Shown here piece by piece: positions 43,601 to 54,343 of a DNA stretch of 64,000 nt (positions are counted from its first letter, which is position 1; each line of letters starts with the position of its first letter). The notes below the pieces were generated by a model. That model did no database searches, was not told the origin of the DNA, and saw nothing but the letters and a program-made list of their open reading frames with translations. The position numbers were made by a program, and so were the translations under genes. Origin of the DNA: Rhizomys pruinosus (taxonomy: Eukaryota > Chordata > Mammalia > Rodentia > Spalacidae); NCBI GenBank assembly GCA_009823505.1, contig VZQC01000263.1, forward strand, positions 834,263-898,262, in the 5' to 3' direction.

Positions 43601-45715
43601 ATATCCACAGTAGAATGGGGCAAGTCACACACCAGGCCCACATTCAGACAGAATGTTCAAGCCATGCACCCAGTCCACACACAGTGGCGTGCTTCAGGCC
43701 ATGTCCAGAGCCCTAATCCAGAGCAGAGTGTTTCAGAGACACACTTGGCCTCCAACCACTGCACAGTGGTTCAGGGCAAACAACCCTTCCACAATAGAGT
43801 GGTTCAGGACACACTGGGCCTCCAGCCACAACACAGTGTTTCTGGCCTCTACCCAAGTTCCACAACAGTTGTTCTGGTCATGCGCCTTCCCCCCCACTCC
43901 CCCATCCAGAGCAGAGTGTTTCAGGCCACGCATTTGGCCCCCATTCACAGTAGAGTAGTTCAGGCCACACAGCTGACCTCATCAACAGCAAAGTGGTTAA
44001 GGCCAAGCAATGGGTCTCCATTCCCAGCAGAGTGGTTCAGGCCATACAAAGGGCTCCCATCAACAGTAGAGTCGTTCAAGCCAAGCACCCCCCATTCACT
44101 TCAGAGTGGTTCTGGCCATTAGCCCCCCCCCCATCTACAGCAGAGTGGTTCAGGCCATGCACCACCTCTTCCACAGCAGACTTTTTCAGGCCATTCATTG
44201 GGCCCCAAGCCCCAAATCACAGCAGACTGGTTCTGACCATGAACTCCCCCATCCACAGAAGAGTGGTTCAGGCCATACATTTTGCCCACATTCACAGCAA
44301 AGTGGTTCAGGCTACCCATCCCACATCCACAGCTGAGTGGGTCTCCTACATTCAGGCAGAAAGGTTCAGGCCATGTACCCAGCCCACATACAATGGAGTG
44401 GTTCAGGCCATCCAGAGCAGAGTGGTTCAAGCCAAGCAAGTCCATTCATAGCAGAATGGTTCTGCCCATGCAACCCCCATTCACAGCAGAGTGGTTTTTG
44501 CCATGCAACCCCCCCCCCTCCACAGCAGAGTGGTTCAGGACAAGCCCTTCCCCCCATTTACAGCAGAGTGGTTCAGGCCAAGCACCCCCCTCCAGAACAG
44601 AGTGGTTCAGGCCACACACAGGACCCCATCAACAGCAGAGTGGTTAAGGCCAAGCAATGGAACCCTATTCCCAGCAGAGTGCTCAGGCCACACAACAGGC
44701 CCCCAAAATAGTAGAGTGGTTCAGGCCAAGTACCTCCCATTAACAGCAGAGTGGTTAAGGACACCCCCCCATTCATAGGAGAGTGGTTATTGCCATGCAC
44801 ATCCCCATGCACAGGATAGTGGTTCTGGCCATGTGCCTGCCATCCACAGCAGAGTGGTTGAGGCCAAGAAGTCCCCATCCACAGTAGGGTGGTTCAAGAC
44901 ACAGAGTGGGCCTCCAGCCAGAGCCCAGTGCTTCTGGCTTCCAGCCAAGTTCCACAACAGAGTGGTTCTGGTCATGCACCTCCCATCTAGAGCAGAGTGT
45001 TTCAGGCCACACACTTGGCCTCCATTCCCAGCAGAGTGGTTCAGGCCACACAATGGGCTCCCATCAACAGTAGAGGGGTTCAGGCCAAGCAGCCCCATCA
45101 ACAGTAGCATTGTTCAGGCAAAGCACCCCTCCATTCACATCAGAGTGGTTCTGGCCACAACCCCCCCCTCCCATTTATACCGAGTGGTTCAGGATAGGGA
45201 ACCCTCCCTTCCACAGTAGAGTGGTTCTGCCCACAAACCCCCCATCTACAGCAAAGTGGTTAAGGCCACGACTTGACTCTTATTCATAGCTGAGAGCTTC
45301 TGCTCTGCACCCCCCCATCCACAGTAGAGTGGTTTAGACCACACACTCCACCCCCCATCCACAGTAGAGTGGTTTAGACCACACACCCCCCCCCCCGCCC
45401 CCGCCCCATTCACAGCCAGCAGATTAATTCCAGCCAAGCAAAGCAAACCCATCAACAGTAGAGTAGTTCAGGCAAAGCACCTCCCATCAAGAGCAGAGTG
45501 GTTAAGGCCAAGTAATTCCCATCCATAGCAGAGTGGTTCAGGACAAGCCACCCCCATCCACAGCAGAGTGGTTGGCCATGCAACCCCCCCTCCATCCATG
45601 GCAGAGTTGTTCTGGCCATGCATACCACATCCACAGCAGAGTGGTTCAGGCAAAGTACCCCATCAACAGCAGAATGGATCAGGCCAAGCAACCCCCCCAT
45701 CCACAGCAGAGTGGC
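43601..45715 (+). repeat. Satellite array, block g (plus)
   Basis: Starts with the junction B half-unit and its conserved CCCACATTCAGACAGAATG follower. It contains adjacent near-identical monomers at 45315-45390. Ends at junction A. Confidence 0.95.
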
Positions 45716-45732
45716 CTGAATGACTCTGCTGT
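45702..45732. repeat. Inversion junction A, copy 3
   Basis: CACAGCAGAGT-GGCCTGAATG-ACTCTGCTGTA, the best-preserved arms after copy 1. Confidence 0.93.
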
Positions 45733-46423
45733 AAATAGGCGGTTGTTGGCCTGAACCACTCTGCTGTGGATTGGGTATGCACGGACAGAACCACTCTGAT
45801 GTGGATTGGGTCTGCTTGGCCTGAACCACTCTGCTGTGAATAGGGGGGTGCTTTTGCCCCCCAGCACCACTCAGCTGGCAATGGGGATCGATTGCTTAGC
45901 TTTAACTGCTCTATTGTTGATGGGCTCCTGTGTGTGGCCTGAATCACTCTATTCAGACACAGCCTGAAACACTCTGCTGTGAATGGGGGGGTGCATGCTC
46001 AGAATCACTCTGCTGTGGATACAGGCCCAGTGTGTGTCTGAATAACTACTGTGGACCGGGTGTGCTTGGCCTCTCTGCTGCTGTGGAGGGTATTGCATAG
46101 CCTGAACCACTCTGCTGTGGATGAAGGGGTGCATGCCCAGAACCACTCTGCTGTGAATGGGGGGGGGGGTCCCTGGCCTGAACCACTCTGCTCTGAATGA
46201 GGGGTGCTTGTCCTGGACCACTCTGGTCTTAATGGGTGGTGCCTGGCCTGAACCACTCTATTGTTGACGGGGGTGGGTTGTGTGGCCTGAACCACTCTGC
46301 TGTGAATGGGGGGGGGTGAAGACTCAGCTGGAACCACTCTGCTGCGGATGGCTGGTGCATGGCCAGAACCAATCTTCTGTGGATCTGGAATGAGGGCCAG
46401 TGCCACTGTTCTGTGCATGGAGG
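45716..46423 (-). repeat. Satellite array, block h (minus)
   Basis: Minus units; the right switch at about 46424 is a truncated relative of junction B. Confidence 0.95.
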
Positions 46424-46705
46424 CCCACATTCAGGCAGAATGTTCAGGCCACGCACCCCGCCCACTCACAGTGGTGTGTTTGAGGCCATGTCTAGAGCCC
46501 CCATCCAGAGCAGAGTGGTTCAGATCAAACACCTGGCCTCCATCCACAGCATGGTGGTTCAGGCCAAGCAACCCTATCCACAGTAGAGTGGTTCAGGACA
46601 CACACTGGGACCCCAGCCACAGAGAATGGTTCTGGCCTCGCTCCCCAAATCCATAGCATAGTGGTTCTGAACGTGCACTCCCATCCACAATAAAGTGTTT
46701 CAGGA
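46424..46705 (+). repeat. Satellite array, block i (plus)
   Basis: It begins CCCACATTCAGGCAGAATGT directly after minus sequence, lacking the first unit of junction B. It is interrupted by an LTR. Confidence 0.95.
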
Positions 46706-47194
46706 TGTAATGCCCAGAATCCAAGACCCTCACAGACCATCAGGAGACACGACGTTGATGCAAAGGCAGAGAATCTTATTCAGCAAGCTCGAGCTCCAGC
46801 CGTCCCCATACCTGGCGCAGCAGGACTGGTAGGAGCCCTGAGACTCCCTAGGAGCACTCTTTTAAAGGGAGAAACTTCAAGGGGTGTGTGTGTGTGTGTA
46901 TCCATACCTTGGCGTTACATGATTGGTGGGTTTATAGAACTCAGCCAAGAGTCACACAGGTATAGGCTGTGTGCTTGTAAAAACACTAAAGGCTGGGGGA
47001 AGGGGAGTAAGGATCAGGGTGCAGCTTCCTGGAATTTATGAGCACAGTGTGTTGCTTCAAATTCTTTCAAAAACATGCTTTTCTGACCCTTGCACAGGCC
47101 ACCTGCAGTTTATTTTTAACCTTGTGGTATGTGGCAGTTCCTTCTTCCCTGAGATGGTGGCTTTTGAGTGAACAATAAAATGTCTCAGGCCCCA
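46706..47194 (-). mobile_element. Solo ERV LTR in satellite, antisense
   Basis: On the minus strand it opens TGGGGCCTGAGACATTTTAT and closes GGATTCTGGGCATTACA, with GCTTGCTGAATAAGATTCTC near a poly(A)-signal position and TTTGCATCAACGTCGTGTC in the U5-like part. TTCAGGA before it and TTCAAGGA shortly after suggest a target duplication, but the right boundary is uncertain. A (GT)n tract at 46886-46900 lies inside. Confidence 0.7.
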
Positions 47195-47866
47195 CGGTAC
47201 TTCAAGGACACACTGGGCCTCCAGCCACAGCACAGTGATTCTGGCTTCTACCCAAGTCCCACAACAGAGTGCTTCAGGCCATACACCCCCCCATCCAGAG
47301 TAGAGTGTTTCAGGCCACACACTTGGCCTCCATTCACAGCAGAGTGGTTCAGGCCACACAATGGGCTCCCATCAACAGTAGAATGGTTCACACCAAGCAC
47401 CCTCAATTCATATCAGAGTGGTTATGGCCATGCACCCCCAATTGACAGCAGAGTGGTTCAGGCCATGCAATTGTCCCCCTTCATGGCATGGTTCAGGCCA
47501 AGCAATCCCCTCCACAGTAGTGGAGAGGCCAAGCCTACCACATCTACAGTAGAGTTGTTCAGACACCCTGGGCCTGCATCCACAGCAGAGTGGTTCTGGG
47601 CATGCACTCCCCATCCACAGCACAGTGGTTCAGGCCTCGCACTGGGACCCAGTTCCCAGCAGAGTGATTCAGGCCACATACAGGACCCCATCAACAATAG
47701 AGCAGTTAAGGCCAAGCAATGGACCACCATTGCCAACAGAGTGGTTTGGGGGGGGCTACAGGGGGAAAGCACCCCCATTCACAGCAGAGTGTTTTAGGCC
47801 AAGCACATCCAATCCACAGCAGAGTGGTTCAGGCCAACCACCACCTATTTACAGTAGAGTCATCCA
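47195..47866 (+). repeat. Satellite array, block j (plus)
   Basis: Plus units resume after the LTR in the same phase family as block i. Ends at inverted junction A. Confidence 0.95.
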
Positions 47867-47883
47867 GGCCACTATGTTGTGGA
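47851..47883. repeat. Inversion junction A, inverted copy 1
   Basis: Reads ACAGTAGAGTCATCCAGGCC-ACTATGTTGTGG, the reverse complement of junction A with a few changes. Confidence 0.88.
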
Positions 47884-49054
47884 TGGAGGGGGGGTGGGGG
47901 TGCTTGGCCTGATCCATTCTGCTGTTGATGGGGGTGCTTGGTCTGAACCACTCTGCTGTGGATGGGGTGTGCATGGCTAGAAGAAATCTTCCATATATGG
48001 GGGGTTGCATCGCCAGAACCACTCTGCTATGAATGTGGGGTGCTTGTCCTGAGCTACTCTCCTGTTGATGGGAGGTACCTGGCCTGAACCACTCTACTGT
48101 TGATGGGAGCCTGTTGTGTGGCCTGACCACTCTGCTGGGAATGGGGTTCCATTCCTTGTCCTGAACCACTCTGCTTTTGATGGGGTCCTGTGTGTGGCCT
48201 GAACCACTCTGCTGTGGAGGGGAGTGCTTGTCCTGCACCACTCTGCTGTGAATGAGGGGTGCTTGGCCTTACCCACTCTGCTATGGATTGAAGGTGCTTC
48301 TCCTGAAACACTCTGCTGTGGATTTGGGGGTACATGGCCAGAACCACTCTACTGTGGATGGGGGATACATGGCAGGAACCACTCTGCTGTATATGGGGGT
48401 ACATAGCTAGAACCACTCTTCTCTGCTGTAGATGTGGGGGGGGGGTGAATGGCCAGAATCACTGTGTTGTGGATGTGGGGTGCTTGGCCTGAACAACTCT
48501 GCTCTGAATGTGGGATGCTGGGCCTAAACTAGTCTGCTGTTGATGGGGGCCAGTTGTGTGGCCTGTTCAACTCTGCTGGGAATGGGGGCACATTACTTGG
48601 CCTTAACCACTCTGCTCTTGATGGGGTCCTCTATGTGGCCTGAACCACTCTGCACTCAATGGGGGCCAAGTGCCTGACCTGAACCAGTCTACTGTGGATG
48701 GGGTGGGGGGAAGCTGTGTGTGCATGTACATACCACTCTGCTGTGAATGGTGGTCAAGTCTTGGCCTGAACCAATCTTCTGTGGATGGGGGTGCACAGCC
48801 AGAAACACACTGCTGTGGATCTGTGGTGGAGATCAGAACCACTGTGCTGTGGATGGAGGCCCAGCGTGTGTCCTGAAACACTCTACTGTGGATGGGGCCT
48901 GCTTGGCCTGAATCAATGTGCTGTGAAGGGGGTTTCTTGGCCTTCACCACGCTGCTGTGGATGGGGGGTGCTTGCCTTCACCACGCTGCTGTGGATGGAG
49001 GGGTACATGGCCAGATCCACTCTCCTGTGAATGAGGGTTGCTTGTCCCGAACCA
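47867..49054 (-). repeat. Satellite array, block k (minus)
   Basis: Minus units; includes an adjacent duplicated monomer with TTCACCACGCTGCTGTGGAT at 48933-48995. Ends at junction B. Confidence 0.96.
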
Positions 49055-50624
49055 CACATCCACAGTAGAGTGGGGCAGGTCACACACCAGGCCCATATTC
49101 AGGCAGAATGTTCAGGCCATGCACCCCGCCCAACCCTGTGGTGTGTTTCAGGCCATGCATAGAGCCCCCATGCAGAGCAAACTGGTTCAGGGCACACAGC
49201 TGGCCTCCGTCCATAGCACAGTGGTTCAGAGCAAACAACCCCATCCACAGTAGAGTGGTTCAGGACACACACTGGGACCCCATCCACAGAGAATGGTTCT
49301 GGCCTCACACGCCAAATCCATAGCAGTGTTTCTGGCCATGCACCCCCATCCACAGTAGAGTGTTTCAGGACAGACACTGGGCCTCCAGCCATAGCACAGT
49401 GCTTCTGGCCTCCACTCCAGTTCCACAACCAGTGGTTCTAGCCCTGCATTACTCCATCCAGAGCAGAGTGTTTCAGGCCATGCACTTGGCCCCCATTCCC
49501 AGCCAAGTGGTTCAGATCACACACCTGACCCCATCCACAGCACGGTGTTTCAGGCCAAGCAACCCCAAGCACAGCAGAGTGGTTCAGGATACACACTGAG
49601 CCCACATCCACAGAGAATGGTTCTGGCCATACACCCCCAATCCACAGCAGAGTGGTTCAGGATAGACATTGGGCCCCCATCCACAACAGAGTGGTTATGG
49701 CCATGTACTGATCCATCCACAGCAAAATGGTTCAGGCCACATCCACAGCTGAGTGGGTCCCTCACATTCAGGCAGAATGGTTCAGGCCATGTGGCCAGCC
49801 CACACACAATGGAGTGGTTCAGTCCACACACAGGCTCCCTGTCCAGAGCAGAGTGTTTCAGGCCACATACCTGACCTCCATCCACAGCAGAGTGCTTCAG
49901 GCCAATCAAGCCCATCCACAGTAGAGTGGTTCAGGACACACACTGGGCCCCCATGCACAGAGAATAGTTCTGGCCACACAGCCTAAATCCACAGCAGAGT
50001 GGTTCTGGCCATGCACCCCCATCCACAATACATTGTTGAAGGACACACACTGGTCATCCAGGCACAGCACAGTCCTTCTGGCCTCCACCCCAATTCCACA
50101 AGAGAGTGGTTCTGGCTATGCACACACCCCCCATTCAGATCAGAGTGGTTCTGGCCATGCCCTGACCAACGTCCATCCACAGCAGAGTCGTTCAACCCAT
50201 ACCCCGGACCCCATCAACAGTAGAGTCATTCAGAACCAAAATCCCCATTCAGAGGAGAGTGTTTCTGGCCCTGGACTGGACCCCATCCACAGCACAGTGG
50301 TTCTGGCTATGCACTCACAACCACAGCAGAGTGGTTCAGCCAGGTACCTGCATCAACAGCAGAATGGATCAGGCCAAGCAACCCACCCCCATCAACTGTA
50401 GAATGGTTCAGACAAAGCACCTCCCATCAACAGCAGAGTGGTTTAGGCCAAGCACCCCTCCACAGCAGAGGGGTTAATGCTAAGCACCCCCCTCCACCCC
50501 AGAGTGGATCAGGCCAAGCATGCCCCATTCATAGTAGAGTGGTTAAGGACACACATTAGGCCCCCATCCACAGCACAGTGTTTCAGGCCTCACATCCCTG
50601 ATACACAGCAGATTGGTTCTGGCC
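49055..50624 (+). repeat. Satellite array, block l (plus)
   Basis: Starts with junction B half-unit, contains the GAGTGGGTCCCTCACATTCA marker at 49752. Confidence 0.96.
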
Positions 50625-51604
50625 CAAATGACTGTGCTGTGTCTGGAGGCCCAGTGTGTGTCCTGGACCACTCTTGTTAATGGGGCATGCTTGTCCTGAA
50701 CCACTCTGCTGTGAATGGGGGGTACTTGGCCTTTCGCACTCTACTGTGTATGCGAGGTGCTTGTCCTCAAGCACTCTGCTGTTGATGAGAGGTACTTGGC
50801 CTGAACCACTCTACTGTTGATGGGGATCTGTTGTGCAGCCTGACCACTCTGCTGGGAATGGGGCTCCATTGCTTGTCCTTAACTGCTCTGCTGTTGATGG
50901 GGTCCCCTATGTGGCCTGAACCACTCTACTCTGAATGGGGGCCAAGTGCCTGGCTTGAACCACTCTACTATGGATGGGGTGTGCAGGTACGTATCATTCT
51001 GCTATGAATGGGGGGGGGGGGTCAAGTCTTAGCCTGAACCAATATTCTGTGGATGGGGGTTGCATAGTCAGAAACACTCTGCTTTGAATCTGGGGTGGAG
51101 ACCCGAACCAATGTGCTGTGGATGGAGGCCCAGTGTGTTTCCTGAAGCACTGTACTGTGGATAGGGCCTACTTGAACTAAACCACTCTGCTGTGGATGGT
51201 GAATGCTTGGCCAGAACCACTCTGCTGTGGATGGGGGTTGCATGACCAGAACCACTCTGTGGTGGATGACTGGGGTACATGACCTGAACCACTCTACTGT
51301 TGAAGGGAGGTGCATGGCCAGAAACATTCTGCTGTGTGTGGGGATCCAGTGTGTGTCCTGACCCACTATGCTGTGGATGGGGGAGTGCTTGGCCTGAAGC
51401 ACTCTGGTGTGGATGGAAGCCAGTTGTGTGGCCTGAACCACTCTGCTGTGGATGGGGGCCCTGTGTGTGGCCTAAATCACTCTGCTATGGATGGGGGCCC
51501 AGTGTGTGGACTGAACCACTACAGTGTGTGGGCTGGGTATATGGCCTGAACCATTCTGCCTGAATGTGGGGGACCCACTCAGCTGTGGATGTGGGGTGCT
51601 TGGC
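50625..51604 (-). repeat. Satellite array, block m (minus)
   Basis: Minus units; near the right end is the inverted marker GAATGTGGGGGACCCACTCA. It stops in GTGCTTGGC at an LTR. Confidence 0.96.
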
Positions 51605-52128
51605 TGTAAGGTTGAGGCTTTGTCTGGGTAGAACAGAATCCTGCATTCCTTGTCCCAATAACTCCACTGGAGCCAGGATGGGTGGGTTTCTGTTCGCCCA
51701 AAACAAAGCTCCCTTTTGATGTATGGAGCATATGTCAAACCTCCAATTTACTATATACACACTTAGGAGTTCTGTTGCCCCCCCACCCCCCAGGAGCCAA
51801 GGTGGCTCACGCTTCCCTTCTCCTCATTCACACCCTCCAGCCCCCACTTCCCTGTCAGGAGCACAGTAGCTTTAGTATATAAATCCTTGCTTGTGGTCAA
51901 TAAACTGAGTTATTCCTTTGTGGAATTCCTCCTGGTCTCATTCTTGAGCCCATCCTTTCCTTGTCCTTTCCTTGTTCTTCTTCTGTCTTTCTTCCTATTC
52001 AGGCTCTTCCTACCTCTCCCTCCCCCTCTCTACAAGGGCTAAGACCCAGGTCGCTGGACAGCTGGCTGGGTAGATCCAGGAAACTATGAGCTCTGGTCAA
52101 AGGGAGGAAGAACATTGGAAAGGCTACA
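51605..52128 (+). mobile_element. Solo ERV LTR in satellite, sense, with short TSD
   Basis: It opens TGTAAGGTTGAGGC and closes GGAAAGGCTACA. It carries TATATAAAT at 51876 and AATAAA at 51899, a compact promoter/poly(A) layout, followed by a C/T-rich stretch. The satellite reading GTGCTTGGC | CTGGCCTGAACC continues across it, with TTGGC / CTGGC as a 5-bp target duplication with one mismatch. I do not recognise the family. Confidence 0.8.
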
Positions 52129-53118
52129 CTGGCCTGAACCACTCTGCTGTGGATAGATCAGTACATGGCCATAACCACTCTGTTGTGGATGCTAGTCTAG
52201 TGTGTGTCCTCAACAACTCTTCTGTGGATAGGGCTTGCTTGGCCTGAACCATTCTGCTGTGGATGGACCTGTACTTGGACATAACCAGTCTGTTGTGGAG
52301 GGGTGCCCATTGTGTGTCCTGAACCATTCTGCTGTGGATGGGGAGGGGGGTGCATGGCCAGAACCGCTCTGCTGAGGATGGTGGCTCAGTCTGTGTCCTG
52401 AACAACTCTTCTGTGGATAGGGCTTACTTGGCTTGAACCACTCTGCTGTGGATAGGGGTGCACAGCCAGAACCACTCTGCTGTGGATGGGAGCCCACCGT
52501 TTGACCTGACCCACTGTGTTATGGATGTGTGGTATATGACCTGAGCCACTCTGCTGTAAATGTGGGCCTGAAACACTCTGCTCTGGATGGGGGGAGGCAT
52601 GGCCAGAACCACTCTGTTGTGGAACTGGGGTGGAGGCCTGAACCACTCTGCTGTGGATGACAGGTACATGGCCAGAACCACTCTGCTGTGGATGGGGTTG
52701 CTTGGCCTGAACCACTCTACTGTTGATTTGGGCCTGTTGTGTGGCCTGAACCACATTTCTGGGAATGAGGTCCATTGCAGGATTTTAACTACTCTGCTGT
52801 TGATGGGGTCTGATATGTGCCCTGAACCACTCTACTGTGAATGGGAGGGAGATCAAATCATGGCCTTAACCACTCTGATGTGGATGGGAGGTGCTTGGCG
52901 TGATCCATTTTGGTGTTGATGAGGGTGCTTGGCCAGAACCATTCTGTTGTTAATGCTGTGGAAGGAGGCCAGCATGTGGTCTGAACCACTCTGCTCTGCA
53001 TAGGGGCTCTGGGCATGATCTGAAACACACCACTGTGTGGGGGCTAGGTGCATGGACTGAACATTCTGCCTGAATATGGGCCCGGTGGGTGACCTGCCCC
53101 ACTCTACTGTGGATGTGA
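52129..53118 (-). repeat. Satellite array, block n (minus)
   Basis: Continues block m after the LTR. Contains the inverted ...GGATAGATCAGTACATGGCC... run also seen in plus form at 37260 and 42410. Confidence 0.96.
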
Positions 53119-54328
53119 GGTTCGGGATAAGAACCCCACATCCACAGTAGAGTGTTTTCGGCCATTCACCGCCCCCACCCACAGCAGAGTGGTTCTGGCC
53201 ATGCAAACCCCTTCCCCTCCATCCACATCACAGGGTTCTGGTCAAGCACCTCCCATTCCACATCAGAGTGGTTCTGCTATTGCACTCCCCAATCACAGCA
53301 GTATGGTTCCTGTCATACACCCCCATCCACGCCAGTGGTCTGGCCATGCATCCCCCCCCATCCACAGCAGAGTGGTTCAGGCCAAGCACCTCACATCAAC
53401 AGCAGAGTGTTTCAGGACAAGAACTCGCCATTGAGCGAAGAGTGGTTCTTGCCATGCACCCTCCTCATCCCCAGCAGAGTGGTACTGGCCATGTACGCCC
53501 CCATCCCCAGCAGAGTGAATCAGGCCAAGCATACTCCTCCACAGTAGAATTGTTTAGGACACGCACTGGGCCTGCATCCACAGCAGAGGGGTTCTAGTCA
53601 CCCCCCCCACCCCCATCCACAGCAGAGTGGTTCTGGCCAAGCACTGCCCTATCCTTATCAGAGTGGTTCTGGGATCGCCCCCCCGCCCCACCCCCCATGC
53701 ACAGCAGAGTGCTTCTTGCCATGGACCCTTCATCCACAGCAGAGAGGTTCTGGCCATGGACTCCCCCACCCCTACCCCCCTCCACAGCACAGTGTTTCAG
53801 GCCAAGCACCTCCCATCAACAGCAATTTCATGACAAGCACATCCCATTGACAGAAGAGTGATTCTTGCCATGCAACCCCCTTCCCAGCAGAGTGGTTCTG
53901 GCCATGTACACCCCCATCCACAGCAGAGAGGTAAAGGCCAAGCACCTCCTTCAACAGCAGAGTGGATCACGCCAAGCATCCCCCTATCCACAGGAGAATG
54001 GTTCAGGCCAAGCATGCCCCAGACACAGTAGAGTGGTTCAGGACAAACACTGGGCCTCCATCCACAGAACAGTAGTTCTGGCCTCCATTCTAGATCCACA
54101 GCAGATTGATTCTGGCCATGCACCTGCCATCCACAGCAAAGTGGTTCAAGCCAGGGCTTGACCCCCATTCACAGCAGAGTGGTTCAGGTCACACAACCGG
54201 CCCCCATCAATACCAGAGTGGTTCTGGAAAAGCAACCCCATTCAGAGCACAGTGGTTCTCACCAAGCACACCCAAATCCACAGCAGAGTGGTTCAGGCCA
54301 ACCATCGCCTATTCACGGCAGTCATTCA
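53119..54328 (+). repeat. Satellite array, block o (plus)
   Basis: Plus units, with C-rich tails (homopolymers at 53603 and 53682). Begins at inverted junction B, ends at inverted junction A. Confidence 0.96.
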
Positions 54329-54343
54329 AGCCACACTGCTGTA
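54313..54343. repeat. Inversion junction A, inverted copy 2
   Basis: CACGGCAGTCATTCAAGCC-ACACTGCTGTAG, a degenerate inverted copy that has lost GAGT of the left arm. Confidence 0.85.
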
